64,000 nt of DNA from Pseudotamlana agarivorans (GTDB lineage Bacteria; Bacteroidota; Bacteroidia; Flavobacteriales; Flavobacteriaceae). The notes under the pieces were generated by a model, which saw only the letters and a program-made list of their open reading frames with translations, searched no databases and was not told the origin of the DNA. Shown here one piece after another: positions 36,978 through 45,878 of this stretch. Position 1 is the stretch's first letter, and every line of letters starts with the position of its first letter. The translations under genes and the position numbers were made by a program. The stretch lies in the NCBI RefSeq assembly GCF_001642835.1, contig NZ_LXEI01000007.1, positions 36,225-100,224 of the forward strand. Direction: 5' to 3'.

Positions 36978-39410
36978 ATGCCATTTTCAATAAAAAGATT
37001 TTTACCACACATATTTGTAATTCTAGGGTTTGTTGTAATATCTCTAGCTTATTTTAATCCTGTCTTAAAGGGAGAAGTTATTTACCAAAATGATATTGTC
37101 CAGTTTATCGGGATGAGTAAACAACAAAAGGATTTTAAGGCAGAAACAGGGCAAGAAACCTATTGGACCAACAGTGCTTTTGGAGGCATGCCAACCTATC
37201 AACTTGGGGCACGATATCCGCATAATTATATCAAGAAGTTGGACTTAGCCCTTCGCTTTTTACCAAGACCAGCAGATTATCTTTTTCTTTATCTTTTAAG
37301 CTTTTATGTACTGCTTTTGGTGTTAAAAGTCGATTTTAAATTAGCGGCTTTAGGAGCCTTAGCCTTTGGTTTTTCTACATATCTTATTATAATTCTTGGA
37401 GTAGGTCATAATAGTAAGGCGCATGCCATCGCTTATATGCCATTGGTTTTAAGTGGTATTATTTTAACCTTTCGGAAGAAGTATATCTGGGGTTTTTTCT
37501 TAACTGTAATTGCTCTTGGTTTGGAATTGGTTGCTAATCATTTTCAAATGACTTATTACTTGATGTTTTTAATCGTTATACTCGGGATTGCTTATTTGAT
37601 TGATGCGTATAGAAAACAAACACTTCCAGAGTATTTTAAGGCGATAGGGATTTTGGTAGGCGCCTTAGTATTAGCTATAGCGCTTAACGCTACCAATATT
37701 TTGGCGACTCAGGAATATGTAAAGGAAAGTAAACGAAGTAAAAGTGAATTAACCATTAATCCAGATGGTTCACCTAAAGAAGTGACTAATGGATTGGATA
37801 GAGATTATATAACTCAATTTAGTTACGGTATGGTTGAAACTTTTAATTTGTTTATACCTCGATTCGTTGGGGGAGGCAATCATGAAGATGTAGGAAAGGA
37901 ATCAGCAACCTACGAGGCTTATCGAAAACTTGGCGCTACAACTACTCAAGCTTTGCAAGAATCGAAACGTGCGCCATTGTACTGGGGAGATCAGCCAATT
38001 GTTGAAGCGCCAGCTTACGTAGGGGCTGTCGTGTTATTTTTGTTTGTGTTGGCTTTGTTTCTAGTTCAAGGGCGATTAAAATGGTGGCTTGTTGGTGGTA
38101 CGGTTTTTTCTTTATTACTCTCTTATGGTAAAAACTTAGGGTTTTTAACCGACATATTTATTGATTATGTACCGCTTTACAATAAATTCAGAGCGGTTAG
38201 TTCTATTCAGGTTATCTTGGAACTGTGTATTCCAGCGCTAGGAGTTTTTGGACTTTCAAAATTGTTAGATGTTCATGTTTCAAAAGAAGAAAAATTAAAA
38301 GCATTAAAATATTCAGGGGCAATCACTGGAGGACTTTGTGTTGTCTTTTTATTGTTTAAATCGACTTTGTTTGATTTTGTAGGTGTTAATGATGGGTTGT
38401 ATCGTGAAAGTTATGGGCAGGGTTTTATTGATGCCATTAAATCGGATCGAAAACGTGTATTTACAATGGACTCCTTGCGTTCATTGGTATTGGTAGCGCT
38501 TTCTTCTGGTGTTATTTTGATGTTTTTGAAGGAAAAATTAAAAGAAAAATGGTTGATAACCGCATTTTGTGCACTTATTTTGTTTGATTTAGTTGGTGTA
38601 GATAGGCGTTATGTAAATAATGATGATTTTGTAGCAGGTATAGAAATGAGTAAGCCTTTTCAAGCTTCAGAAGTTGATAAATATATTTTACAAGATACAT
38701 CATATTATCGTGTATATGATTTGGTTTCTGGGCCTTCTAAACCATCATATTTTCATAATTCATTAAATGGCTATAATGCTGCGGAGTTAAGACGATATCG
38801 AGAAGTTTTCGATTTTTATATCGCTAAAAATAATATTAATGTATTAAGTATGTTGAATACGAAATACATTGTTGCTCAAGATGAGAAAGGGAATTCATTT
38901 CCTTATGAAAACGAAGAAGTAAACGGTAATGCATGGTTTGTTGAAAGCTTAAACTTGGTAGATTCTGCTAACGAAGAAATCTTAAAATTAGATAAACTAA
39001 ACACAAAATCACAGGCAGTTTATTCGCAGCATGAGGCTAGTGAATTTTTAGAAAACACAGATTTAAAATTTAAAACAGATTCAACATCAACAATTGATTT
39101 GGTAGAAGTTAAACCTAATTACTTAAAGTATAAATCAAATAATAGTAACAAAGGTTTTGCGGTATTTTCTGAGGTATATTACGGTAATGGCTGGAAGGTT
39201 TTTATTGATGGAGAGTCTGGAGAGTTTATGCGCGTTAATTACATTTTAAGAGGGATGCAAATTCCAGCTGGAAGTCATACGATTGAGTTTAAGTTTGATC
39301 CAGATGTCGTGAAAACTGGAAGTAAAATCACGTTGGCAAGTTCTATATTATTGATGTTTTTGATTGTAAGCGGATTGTTTTATGAGTATAGAAGAAAACC
39401 TCAAGAATAG
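36978..39410 (+). CDS. YfhO-family integral membrane protein
   Basis: An 810-residue polytopic membrane protein with about 12 helices over residues 8-550 and a C-terminal soluble domain of about 230 residues, plus a final helix (about 783-802). Motifs NPVLKGEVIYQNDIVQFIGMSKQQ and YWTNSAFGGMPTYQ near the N-terminus match YfhO proteins, GT-C-like membrane glycosyltransferases; Gram-positive YfhO glycosylates lipoteichoic acid. Here a role in decorating surface polysaccharide is inferred from the following glycosyltransferase and flippase genes. Confidence 0.88.
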   Translation: MPFSIKRFLPHIFVILGFVVISLAYFNPVLKGEVIYQNDIVQFIGMSKQQKDFKAETGQETYWTNSAFGGMPTYQLGARYPHNYIKKLDLALRFLPRPADYLFLYLLSFYVLLLVLKVDFKLAALGALAFGFSTYLIIILGVGHNSKAHAIAYMPLVLSGIILTFRKKYIWGFFLTVIALGLELVANHFQMTYYLMFLIVILGIAYLIDAYRKQTLPEYFKAIGILVGALVLAIALNATNILATQEYVKESKRSKSELTINPDGSPKEVTNGLDRDYITQFSYGMVETFNLFIPRFVGGGNHEDVGKESATYEAYRKLGATTTQALQESKRAPLYWGDQPIVEAPAYVGAVVLFLFVLALFLVQGRLKWWLVGGTVFSLLLSYGKNLGFLTDIFIDYVPLYNKFRAVSSIQVILELCIPALGVFGLSKLLDVHVSKEEKLKALKYSGAITGGLCVVFLLFKSTLFDFVGVNDGLYRESYGQGFIDAIKSDRKRVFTMDSLRSLVLVALSSGVILMFLKEKLKEKWLITAFCALILFDLVGVDRRYVNNDDFVAGIEMSKPFQASEVDKYILQDTSYYRVYDLVSGPSKPSYFHNSLNGYNAAELRRYREVFDFYIAKNNINVLSMLNTKYIVAQDEKGNSFPYENEEVNGNAWFVESLNLVDSANEEILKLDKLNTKSQAVYSQHEASEFLENTDLKFKTDSTSTIDLVEVKPNYLKYKSNNSNKGFAVFSEVYYGNGWKVFIDGESGEFMRVNYILRGMQIPAGSHTIEFKFDPDVVKTGSKITLASSILLMFLIVSGLFYEYRRKPQE

Positions 39411-39460
39411 TTTTCTTGAACTTTGTAACTAGAGTCTTTTTAATTAAAGCTTAATTTAAA

Positions 39461-40741
39461 ATGCAGGTGAAAAAAGTGCTTATTGTTACCTATTATTGGC
39501 CTCCTGCAGGAGGGCCAGGGGTACAGCGCTGGCTTAAGTTTGTAAAGTATTTGCCTGAATTTAATGTAGAACCTGTTGTTTATATTCCTGAAAACGCAAA
39601 TTACCCTATTCTAGATGAAAGCTTAAAAGCGGAAGTTTCTAATGATTTAAAGATTTATACCAGTTCTATTCGGGAACCTTATAAATTAGCTGGATTTTTG
39701 TCTAAAAAATCGTCTAAAACGATTAGTAAGGGGATTATTTCAGAGAATGAAAATCAGTCATTACTTGAGAAATTGATGCTTTTTGTGAGAGGAAACTTTT
39801 TTATTCCTGATGCTCGGGTTGGATGGGTGAAACCTTCTGTAGATGAGCTTTCCGATGTCATAAAAAAAGAGCAAATTTCAACTTTGATCACAACAGGACC
39901 GCCACATAGTGTGCATTTAATTGGATTACGTTTGAAGGAAAAACTAGGGGTAAGGTGGCTGGCAGACTTTAGAGATCCATGGACCACGATCGGTTATCAT
40001 AAGCAGTTAAAACTAACGAAGACTTCAAAAAACAAACATAAGGCTTTGGAAAAACAGGTTTTAAATGCGGCAGATCAAGTTGTAGTAACCAGTTTTGCTA
40101 CGAAAAAAGAGTTTCAGGCTATTACGAACAAACCTATAGAGGTGATCACAAATGGTTATGATAATGAAACGGATGTTGATTTTGTAAAGGATTTAAAGTT
40201 TTCATTAGCGCATATAGGATCTTTATTGTCTAAGAGAAATCCAGAAATTTTATGGAAAGCTCTGGCTGAATTAGTAAGTGAAAATGAAAGTTTTGCTAAG
40301 GATTTTCAGCTTAATTTAGTAGGCTCAGTAAGTGAAAATGTATTGAATTCTCTTGAGGATTTTGGGTTAAGTAATTATTTAAATAATGTAGGTTATGTTT
40401 CGCATAAAGAGTCTATTGTGTTTCAAAAAAAATCTCAAATTTTATTGTTAATAGAAATAGATTCTGAAGACACAAAAAGTATCATTCCAGGGAAATTATT
40501 TGAATATATGGTTTCAGATAGACCCATATTAGCCATTGGTCCGAAGCATTGGGATGTTGAAAAAATTATTAAAGAAACCAATACAGGTTATTGTTTTAGT
40601 TATTCTGATTTTGGTGCTCTAAAGAAAACTATCCTAGAGTGTTATAAAGCATTTCAAAAAGGAGAATTACAAACGAATCCTATTGGATTGAAAAAATTTC
40701 ATCGGAAATCATTAACCCAATCTTTATCTAATTTACTTTAA
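39461..40741 (+). CDS. Glycosyltransferase, GT-B fold (family 4-like)
   Basis: A 426-residue cytoplasmic glycosyltransferase. N-terminal YYWPPAGGPGVQRWLKF (acceptor-domain Gly-rich loop), mid-protein DFRDPWTTIG, and a GT1-like C-terminal half (VITNGYDNETD, later KSIIPGKLFEYMVSDRPILAIGP with the nucleotide-sugar contact region). Sugar specificity unknown. It follows YfhO by 50 bp and ends 1 bp before the flippase start, so the three form one unit. Confidence 0.88.
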   Translation: MQVKKVLIVTYYWPPAGGPGVQRWLKFVKYLPEFNVEPVVYIPENANYPILDESLKAEVSNDLKIYTSSIREPYKLAGFLSKKSSKTISKGIISENENQSLLEKLMLFVRGNFFIPDARVGWVKPSVDELSDVIKKEQISTLITTGPPHSVHLIGLRLKEKLGVRWLADFRDPWTTIGYHKQLKLTKTSKNKHKALEKQVLNAADQVVVTSFATKKEFQAITNKPIEVITNGYDNETDVDFVKDLKFSLAHIGSLLSKRNPEILWKALAELVSENESFAKDFQLNLVGSVSENVLNSLEDFGLSNYLNNVGYVSHKESIVFQKKSQILLLIEIDSEDTKSIIPGKLFEYMVSDRPILAIGPKHWDVEKIIKETNTGYCFSYSDFGALKKTILECYKAFQKGELQTNPIGLKKFHRKSLTQSLSNLL

Positions 40742-40742
40742 G

Positions 40743-42200
40743 ATGGGGGTAGTTGCTGTTCAATCATTCAAAAATATCATCTCTACCTATTTAGGGTTTT
40801 TTATAGGCGCTATAAATACGCTGTTTTTATATACGGAGTTTTTAAGCGACGAATATTACGGTATGGTAAGCTATATGCTGTCTCTAGCATATGTAATTAT
40901 GCCTATTATGTCTTTAGGTATGCATAATACACTTGTTAAATTCTATTCGTCGTTTAAAACCAGAGTGTCTCTACACAGTTTTCTAACCTTAATGATTTTC
41001 TTGCCTATCTTAATCATTATTCCTCTGTTAATTGTGACGTATTTTGGTTATGATTTTATTGCTGGACTTCTTTCAAAAAAGAATGAAATTATTAAGGATT
41101 ATTTATGGCATACCTTTTTTATAGCGATAGCCTTAGCTTATTTTGAAGTGTTTTTTGCTTGGGCAAAAGTGCAAATGGAAACTGTAGTCGGTAATTTTAT
41201 GAAAGAAGTGTTTCATAGAGTAGGAGCTATGGTGTTGCTTTTTTTATTGCATTATAAATTTATAGATGTAGAACAGTTTATGTTAGGTTTGGTGGTTGTG
41301 TATGTACTACGCATGTTGGTTATGAAACTCTATGCCTTCTCTGTGAAATTTCCTATAATTACTTTTAGCAAATTGAATAATTTAGGAGCTATTTTAAAGT
41401 ATTCATTTCTGATTATTATAGCTGGTTCTGTAGCTACGGTATTGTTGGATGTAGACAAAGTGATGTTAGGTCATTATGTAGATATACGAGAGGTCGCTTA
41501 TTATAGTGTTGCTGTTTTCATAGCTACGGTTATTGCTGTTCCGCAACGTTCTATGCATCAATTATTAATGCCTTTATCTGCGAAATATTTAAATGATAGA
41601 GATTTTAGTTCATTAAGTGATTTATATAAACGCAGCTCTATTAGTCTTCTTGTGGTTGGAGGTTTAATCTTCTTGTTAATTGTTTTAAACATCAACGAAC
41701 TATATTATATCATTCCTAAAGAGTTTAGTAACGGTTTGTTTGTGGTGTTTTTAATAAGTATTTCAAAATTGTATGACTCTGCTTTAGGGAGTAACAATGC
41801 TATCTTATTTAATAGCGATTATTATAGAGTTGTATTGGTGTTAGGTGTGTTTTTGGTTATTCTAATGGTGTTGTTGAATATGGTTTTTATACCGTTGCTT
41901 GGTATTAATGGGGCTGGTTTAGCAACATTTTTAGCGATTTTTATGTACAACTCTGTTAAGTTGTATTTTGTATATAGAAAATTTAAATTGTTTCCATTCT
42001 CTAGAGCCTCTTTAAATGTTCTTCTACTAATTTTTATAAGTGTTTTGCTGTTCTATTTTTGGGAATTTCCTTTTCATCCTTTTATAAATATAGGACTGAA
42101 GTCTTTAGTTGTTAGTATGGTCTATTTATTTGTTGTTTATAGATTTAATTTTTCTGAAGATATTACCCTGGTTATAACTCGTTATATAAAAGGGAAGTAG
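40743..42200 (+). CDS. Wzx-type polysaccharide flippase
   Basis: A 485-residue protein with 14 predicted hydrophobic helices, of the MOP/polysaccharide-biosynthesis family (lipid-linked oligosaccharide export across the inner membrane). Characteristic segments: VDKVMLGHYVDIREVAYYSVA (about 235-255) and PLLGINGAGLATFLA near 385. Starts 1 bp after the glycosyltransferase stop. No polymerase or ligase gene is in the window. Confidence 0.87.
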   Translation: MGVVAVQSFKNIISTYLGFFIGAINTLFLYTEFLSDEYYGMVSYMLSLAYVIMPIMSLGMHNTLVKFYSSFKTRVSLHSFLTLMIFLPILIIIPLLIVTYFGYDFIAGLLSKKNEIIKDYLWHTFFIAIALAYFEVFFAWAKVQMETVVGNFMKEVFHRVGAMVLLFLLHYKFIDVEQFMLGLVVVYVLRMLVMKLYAFSVKFPIITFSKLNNLGAILKYSFLIIIAGSVATVLLDVDKVMLGHYVDIREVAYYSVAVFIATVIAVPQRSMHQLLMPLSAKYLNDRDFSSLSDLYKRSSISLLVVGGLIFLLIVLNINELYYIIPKEFSNGLFVVFLISISKLYDSALGSNNAILFNSDYYRVVLVLGVFLVILMVLLNMVFIPLLGINGAGLATFLAIFMYNSVKLYFVYRKFKLFPFSRASLNVLLLIFISVLLFYFWEFPFHPFINIGLKSLVVSMVYLFVVYRFNFSEDITLVITRYIKGK

Positions 42201-42252
42201 ATAAAAAAAAGAAACCCCCACAATGCTTTATAGAAGCATTCGCGGGGATTTC
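42201..42252 (-). terminator. Terminator of the basic repeat protein gene
   Basis: On the minus strand, stem with AATGCTT/AAGCATT and GC-rich base (CCCC/GGGG), with a few mismatches, followed by eight Ts (plus 42203-42210). May also stop transcription from the flippase side. Confidence 0.7.
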
Positions 42253-42277
42253 AATACTAACCAACCAAAAAAAATCT

Positions 42278-43417
42278 TTAAGATCGTGTTCTTCGTGCTG
42301 TCGATCTTGTATTATTATTAGAACTCCTGCTGTAATTTTGCGCAGTTCTTTGTTTATTATCATTTACTCTAGTTGTTTTAGGTCTTTTTGTGCTACGGTT
42401 ATTATTTGATTTAGTAGTAACTTGTTGACCTTTTCTAGATTTGTTATTATATGTACGTGTGTTTTTGTTGTTTGGATTTTTTGCGACCGAAATATTTTTA
42501 GAAGCCGACTTTCTATAATTATTCGGTGCGTTTTGTGAACCTCTTTGTGTTTGTGTTCTTGCAACGTTTTTAGTCGAGTTTCTTGTTGATTTAGTGGTGT
42601 TTCTATTGCTGTAATTTTTATTTGCAGCGGATTTTCTGTACGCACTCTTGTTAACCGATGTTTTGTTTTTGCTGCTTCTATAAGCTGTTGCGTACGCTCT
42701 ATTTCTAGAGATTGTTGCCCCTCTTCGGGTGGCAATAGCTGTTCTTGGTCTTGAATTATTTATAAATGGTCTCACATAACGGTAGCGTACTGGGCGGTAG
42801 TGCGTTCTGTAAGGTCTGTTGTAAACAACACAGTAATTAGGTCTTGGTACACGGTAGTATCTATGCCAAGGCCTGAAAATATAGCCTCTATTGTAAATGT
42901 TAATATAACCAGTGGTGTATGCAAATTGATTGTAACTATTGTAAAAAACGTTTAAGCTTCCAACTCTAGCAATACGACCATAGTTGTTGTAAAATATGTT
43001 TACGTTTCCTGCTTGTATCACGCGTCCGTAATCGTCGTAATAGATTGGAATATTTTCAATTTGAATAATAGCACCGTATTCATCGTATTGAATATAACCA
43101 TTGTAATTATAGCCTGAATTAAAACTCACGTTCACATTACCTGTGTTTATGGATACATTTAAATTATTGCTGTTGCCAAGGATGTTGAAATCAAATTGAC
43201 CATCAGGGAAAATTGAAAATTCAATGTTGCTTTCAACAAAAATAAATGAGTTGCCGTAGTTTGAGGTGGTTGCTAAGGTGTTTGAATTTATTTCGTTTGA
43301 AGGCATTGCTTGAATCGAAAAGAACGAAAACATAAAACCAGCAAACAACAAAATTATTTTATTGCTTAAGCTATTAATCCTTGTTAAGTCTTTCTGAGTG
43401 TGTTTTGAAGTTTTCAT
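42278..43417 (-). CDS. Secreted protein with YD-like 16-residue repeats and basic Arg/Asn/Ser tail
   Basis: A 379-residue protein, not assigned to a family. Signal-type hydrophobic segment at about 22-37 (ILLFAGFMFSFFSIQAM), a beta-rich part, then about four tandem 16-residue units (YDEYGAIIQIENIPIY, YDDYGRVIQAGNVNIF, YNNYGRIARVGSLNVF, YNSYNQFAYTTGYINI; about 113-178). A Tyr/Arg/Pro-rich stretch (HRYYRVPRPNY) follows. The last 160 residues are low-complexity and strongly basic (Arg, Lys, Asn, Ser, Thr), almost without acidic residues. Such a tail could bind polyanions (LPS, polysaccharide, DNA); this is inference. A second open frame inside the tail is an overlap artefact. Confidence 0.7.
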   Translation of the reverse strand: MKTSKHTQKDLTRINSLSNKIILLFAGFMFSFFSIQAMPSNEINSNTLATTSNYGNSFIFVESNIEFSIFPDGQFDFNILGNSNNLNVSINTGNVNVSFNSGYNYNGYIQYDEYGAIIQIENIPIYYDDYGRVIQAGNVNIFYNNYGRIARVGSLNVFYNSYNQFAYTTGYINIYNRGYIFRPWHRYYRVPRPNYCVVYNRPYRTHYRPVRYRYVRPFINNSRPRTAIATRRGATISRNRAYATAYRSSKNKTSVNKSAYRKSAANKNYSNRNTTKSTRNSTKNVARTQTQRGSQNAPNNYRKSASKNISVAKNPNNKNTRTYNNKSRKGQQVTTKSNNNRSTKRPKTTRVNDNKQRTAQNYSRSSNNNTRSTARRTRS

Positions 43418-43685
43418 AATAATAAGTTTTAAACGTTCATGCTTATTGAATTACAAACAGCGTGCCATAAAATTATTGATGTGTTTAATCTTCTGTTATT
43501 TAGTTGTTTAATATTTGTTTTGGAACTCTATTTATGAGTGTTGATCTTGAAAGAGGGTAGCATGAATTATCTTTTCCGTTAAACTAATGTAAGTAGACAA
43601 ATATTATAAAGCGTATTTTAAGTCTGTTCAGCTAGGGATAAATTATTTTGAAAAGCCGTACTTTTATACAAATGATTATTGATAA

Positions 43686-44780
43686 ATGAAGTCAAAGAAG
43701 GAGACCTGTAAAAACTGCGATAAGACCTTTAAAGAAAAATTCAAATTTTGCCCTTATTGCGGACAGCAGACAAAAGATGAATTAACGGTAAAGGTTCTAT
43801 TTTACAACACGATACATAATTATTTCTCTTTTGATGCTCGATTTTATAAAAGTTTTTATCCTCTGTTATTTAAGCCGGGTTACTTAGCTGTTAAATTTAT
43901 AGAAGGCAAACGTTTAATGTATTTGCATCCTGCACAGATGTATTTATTTGTTTCTATTGTGTTTTTCTTTTTGTTTTCTTTTATCCAAAGGGAACAGGTT
44001 AAGAACTTAGATATGGAGTTGCAAAAAACAAAATCACCAGAAAGCACTCTTAATTTCGATTTATCTGAACAGAAAATAGATTCCTTAGATGCACAGTTTT
44101 TTAATGGTGATTTTAAGGCTGATTCAATATTAAGTCATAAGGATGCGGATAAAGGGCATCATGTTATAGCTGATTTTTCTGAAAAAAAACTATCTACCAT
44201 TCTAGATCCAGAAGCAGCTGAGCATAAAGGTATGTTTAGCATGGATTTTAATTATAAAATTCTTGATTCATTAATAAATAACAGGGTTTCAAGAGATATA
44301 ATATTAACTCATATGGGTATGAGTGATGATCCAGGTTTTTTTGAGAAAAGATTTTATACTCAAACTCTAAGATTTTATGAAACCAGGCGAGGTGGTAGGG
44401 TGCTTGAGGCATTTTATGATGCGATTCCTTATGCCATGTTTATTTTGTTACCAATTTTTGCTTTGATTTTAAAATCACTTTATTTTAAGAAAGGTTTGTA
44501 TGCGAGTTATTTGGTGTTTAGTTTTTACTATTTCTCGTTTATTTTTATACTTTTCAGTTTGTTTCTTTTAGGTAGCTTTATAACACAGCTTCCAGATTGG
44601 TGTTATTCGCTTTTAAATTTGGTCATTTTTGTGTATCTCATGGTTTCTATAAAAAACTTTTATAAGGAAGGGTGGGGTGTTACAATATTAAAGACTTTTG
44701 TAGTAAGTCTCGTTTTTTTACTTGCAGTAATACCTTTAACGGTTATTGTTTTAAGTGGGTTTGCTTTTCTTTTTTATTAA
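43686..44780 (+). CDS. DUF3667-type membrane protein with N-terminal zinc ribbon
   Basis: A 364-residue protein. Residues 7-29 form a zinc ribbon (CKNCDKTFKEKFKFCPYCGQ, two CxxC pairs). Residues 33-80 contain FDARFYKSFYPLLFKPGYLAVKFIEGKRLMYLHPAQMYLFVS, the DUF3667 core entering the first helix. A polar segment (about 105-230) precedes four more membrane helices (about 240-364). Function unknown; zinc ribbon presumably cytoplasmic. Single gene. Confidence 0.85.
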   Translation: MKSKKETCKNCDKTFKEKFKFCPYCGQQTKDELTVKVLFYNTIHNYFSFDARFYKSFYPLLFKPGYLAVKFIEGKRLMYLHPAQMYLFVSIVFFFLFSFIQREQVKNLDMELQKTKSPESTLNFDLSEQKIDSLDAQFFNGDFKADSILSHKDADKGHHVIADFSEKKLSTILDPEAAEHKGMFSMDFNYKILDSLINNRVSRDIILTHMGMSDDPGFFEKRFYTQTLRFYETRRGGRVLEAFYDAIPYAMFILLPIFALILKSLYFKKGLYASYLVFSFYYFSFIFILFSLFLLGSFITQLPDWCYSLLNLVIFVYLMVSIKNFYKEGWGVTILKTFVVSLVFLLAVIPLTVIVLSGFAFLFY

Positions 44781-45176
44781 CTTCTTGTTGTTTGCTTCTT
44801 TTTATAATGTTGTGAGTTAGTATTTTTAGTGTTTCTGGTGTGTTTCATTATAGCGCTACTTTTTAATTAATAAGTCAATAACAAAATCTATGTGTTTTGT
44901 TTAGGTAGTTGGTGTAATCTCATTAAAAATGTGTGTTTTTTTCTTTTGCGTTGTTGTGCAATTTGCTGATTGTAAGAATTATTTGTTGTTTAAGTCTTGA
45001 AACTGAGTCTTTGGTAGTTCTAATAAAAAAGGGCAGATTTGGTTTTTGTCTAGTTAAAATCTAGTTCTTTTCATTATGATATTTAGTTTGATGAGTTTAC
45101 ATCGAGTTGTGGATTTAATAAAATATTGAGTTGAAATTTATATTTGTGATTATAAATTAACTAAATATTTAAGATT
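44781..45176. other. Intergenic region with a possible -7 element
   Basis: Nearly 400 bp of T-rich sequence without a plausible gene. TATATTTG at 45139-45146 fits a Bacteroidota -7 box, 31 bp before the next start, but there is no TTG at a suitable distance upstream. Confidence 0.45.
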
Positions 45177-45806
45177 ATGAAAAAAACTACATTATTACTT
45201 TTGTTATTGGTAAGCACATTTACTTTTGCTCAGACGGTTACTTTATCTTCAATAGATGGAGAGACGCCGGGGGATTTTGGTTTATCAAGCGGTTTGACAC
45301 TAAATGTTGGGACTACTTATGAGTTTATTATTGACTACACTGGTCAAGAAACTGTTGGAAATGATATTTTGGTGAAAATTTTGGAAGGTGGCTCCTATGC
45401 AGATACAGCTGACATATTTGTAGAACCAGTTACAGCGGCAAGTGGTCAGGCAATTATTCAAGTGACTCCAACTATTGTGCAATCTTCAGCAATTCTTCAG
45501 GTGAGATCTACAAAAACTACAGATTTTAGTGAATCTTCTCAAGAGAATATGTTTTTGTTTAATTATAAAGTAGATCCATCGTTATCTACAAACGACTTCA
45601 ATAAAAACAAATTAGCAGCTTATTACAATTCTAAACTTGATGCTGTATTAGTTGGTAATTCGGTAAGTGGTGATTATGCTATTTATGATTTATCAGGAAG
45701 AAAGGTTGTAAATGGGGTTGTTTCTAATGAAATTAGCACAGCGTCTTTAAAAAGTGGTCTTTATATATTGTCAACTGCTCAAGGTGTGTTGAAATTTGTA
45801 AAATAG
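45177..45806 (+). CDS. Small secreted protein with T9SS type A sorting domain
   Basis: A 209-residue secreted protein. Signal peptide (1-18, MKKTTLLLLLLVSTFTFAQ), a beta-sandwich of about 110 residues of unknown type, and a C-terminal sorting domain (about 138-209): FNKNKLAAYYNSKLDAVLV, YAIYDLSGRKVVNGV, LKSGLYILSTAQGVLKFVK. This is the type A C-terminal domain recognised by the type IX secretion system, ending in the typical basic KFVK. The passenger has no recognised catalytic motif. Followed by a terminator. Confidence 0.87.
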   Translation: MKKTTLLLLLLVSTFTFAQTVTLSSIDGETPGDFGLSSGLTLNVGTTYEFIIDYTGQETVGNDILVKILEGGSYADTADIFVEPVTAASGQAIIQVTPTIVQSSAILQVRSTKTTDFSESSQENMFLFNYKVDPSLSTNDFNKNKLAAYYNSKLDAVLVGNSVSGDYAIYDLSGRKVVNGVVSNEISTASLKSGLYILSTAQGVLKFVK

Positions 45807-45829
45807 GTTTAAGAAAAAACACTTTGGAC

Positions 45830-45860
45830 AAAAGGAGTCTTTATGGGACTCCTTTTTTTT
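45830..45860. terminator. Terminator between the T9SS cargo gene and uvrA
   Basis: Stem AAAAGGAGTC (45830-45839) / GACTCCTTTT (45847-45856), 7-nt loop, T run to 45860. Convergent genes on both sides. Confidence 0.85.
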
Positions 45861-45878
45861 GTTTGATAAAAATTTTGT

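Noticed and set aside
42364..42735. 123-codon open frame on the minus strand inside the basic repeat protein gene
   Set aside because: It is an alternative frame of a low-complexity, A-rich coding tail; no start context, promoter or family features.
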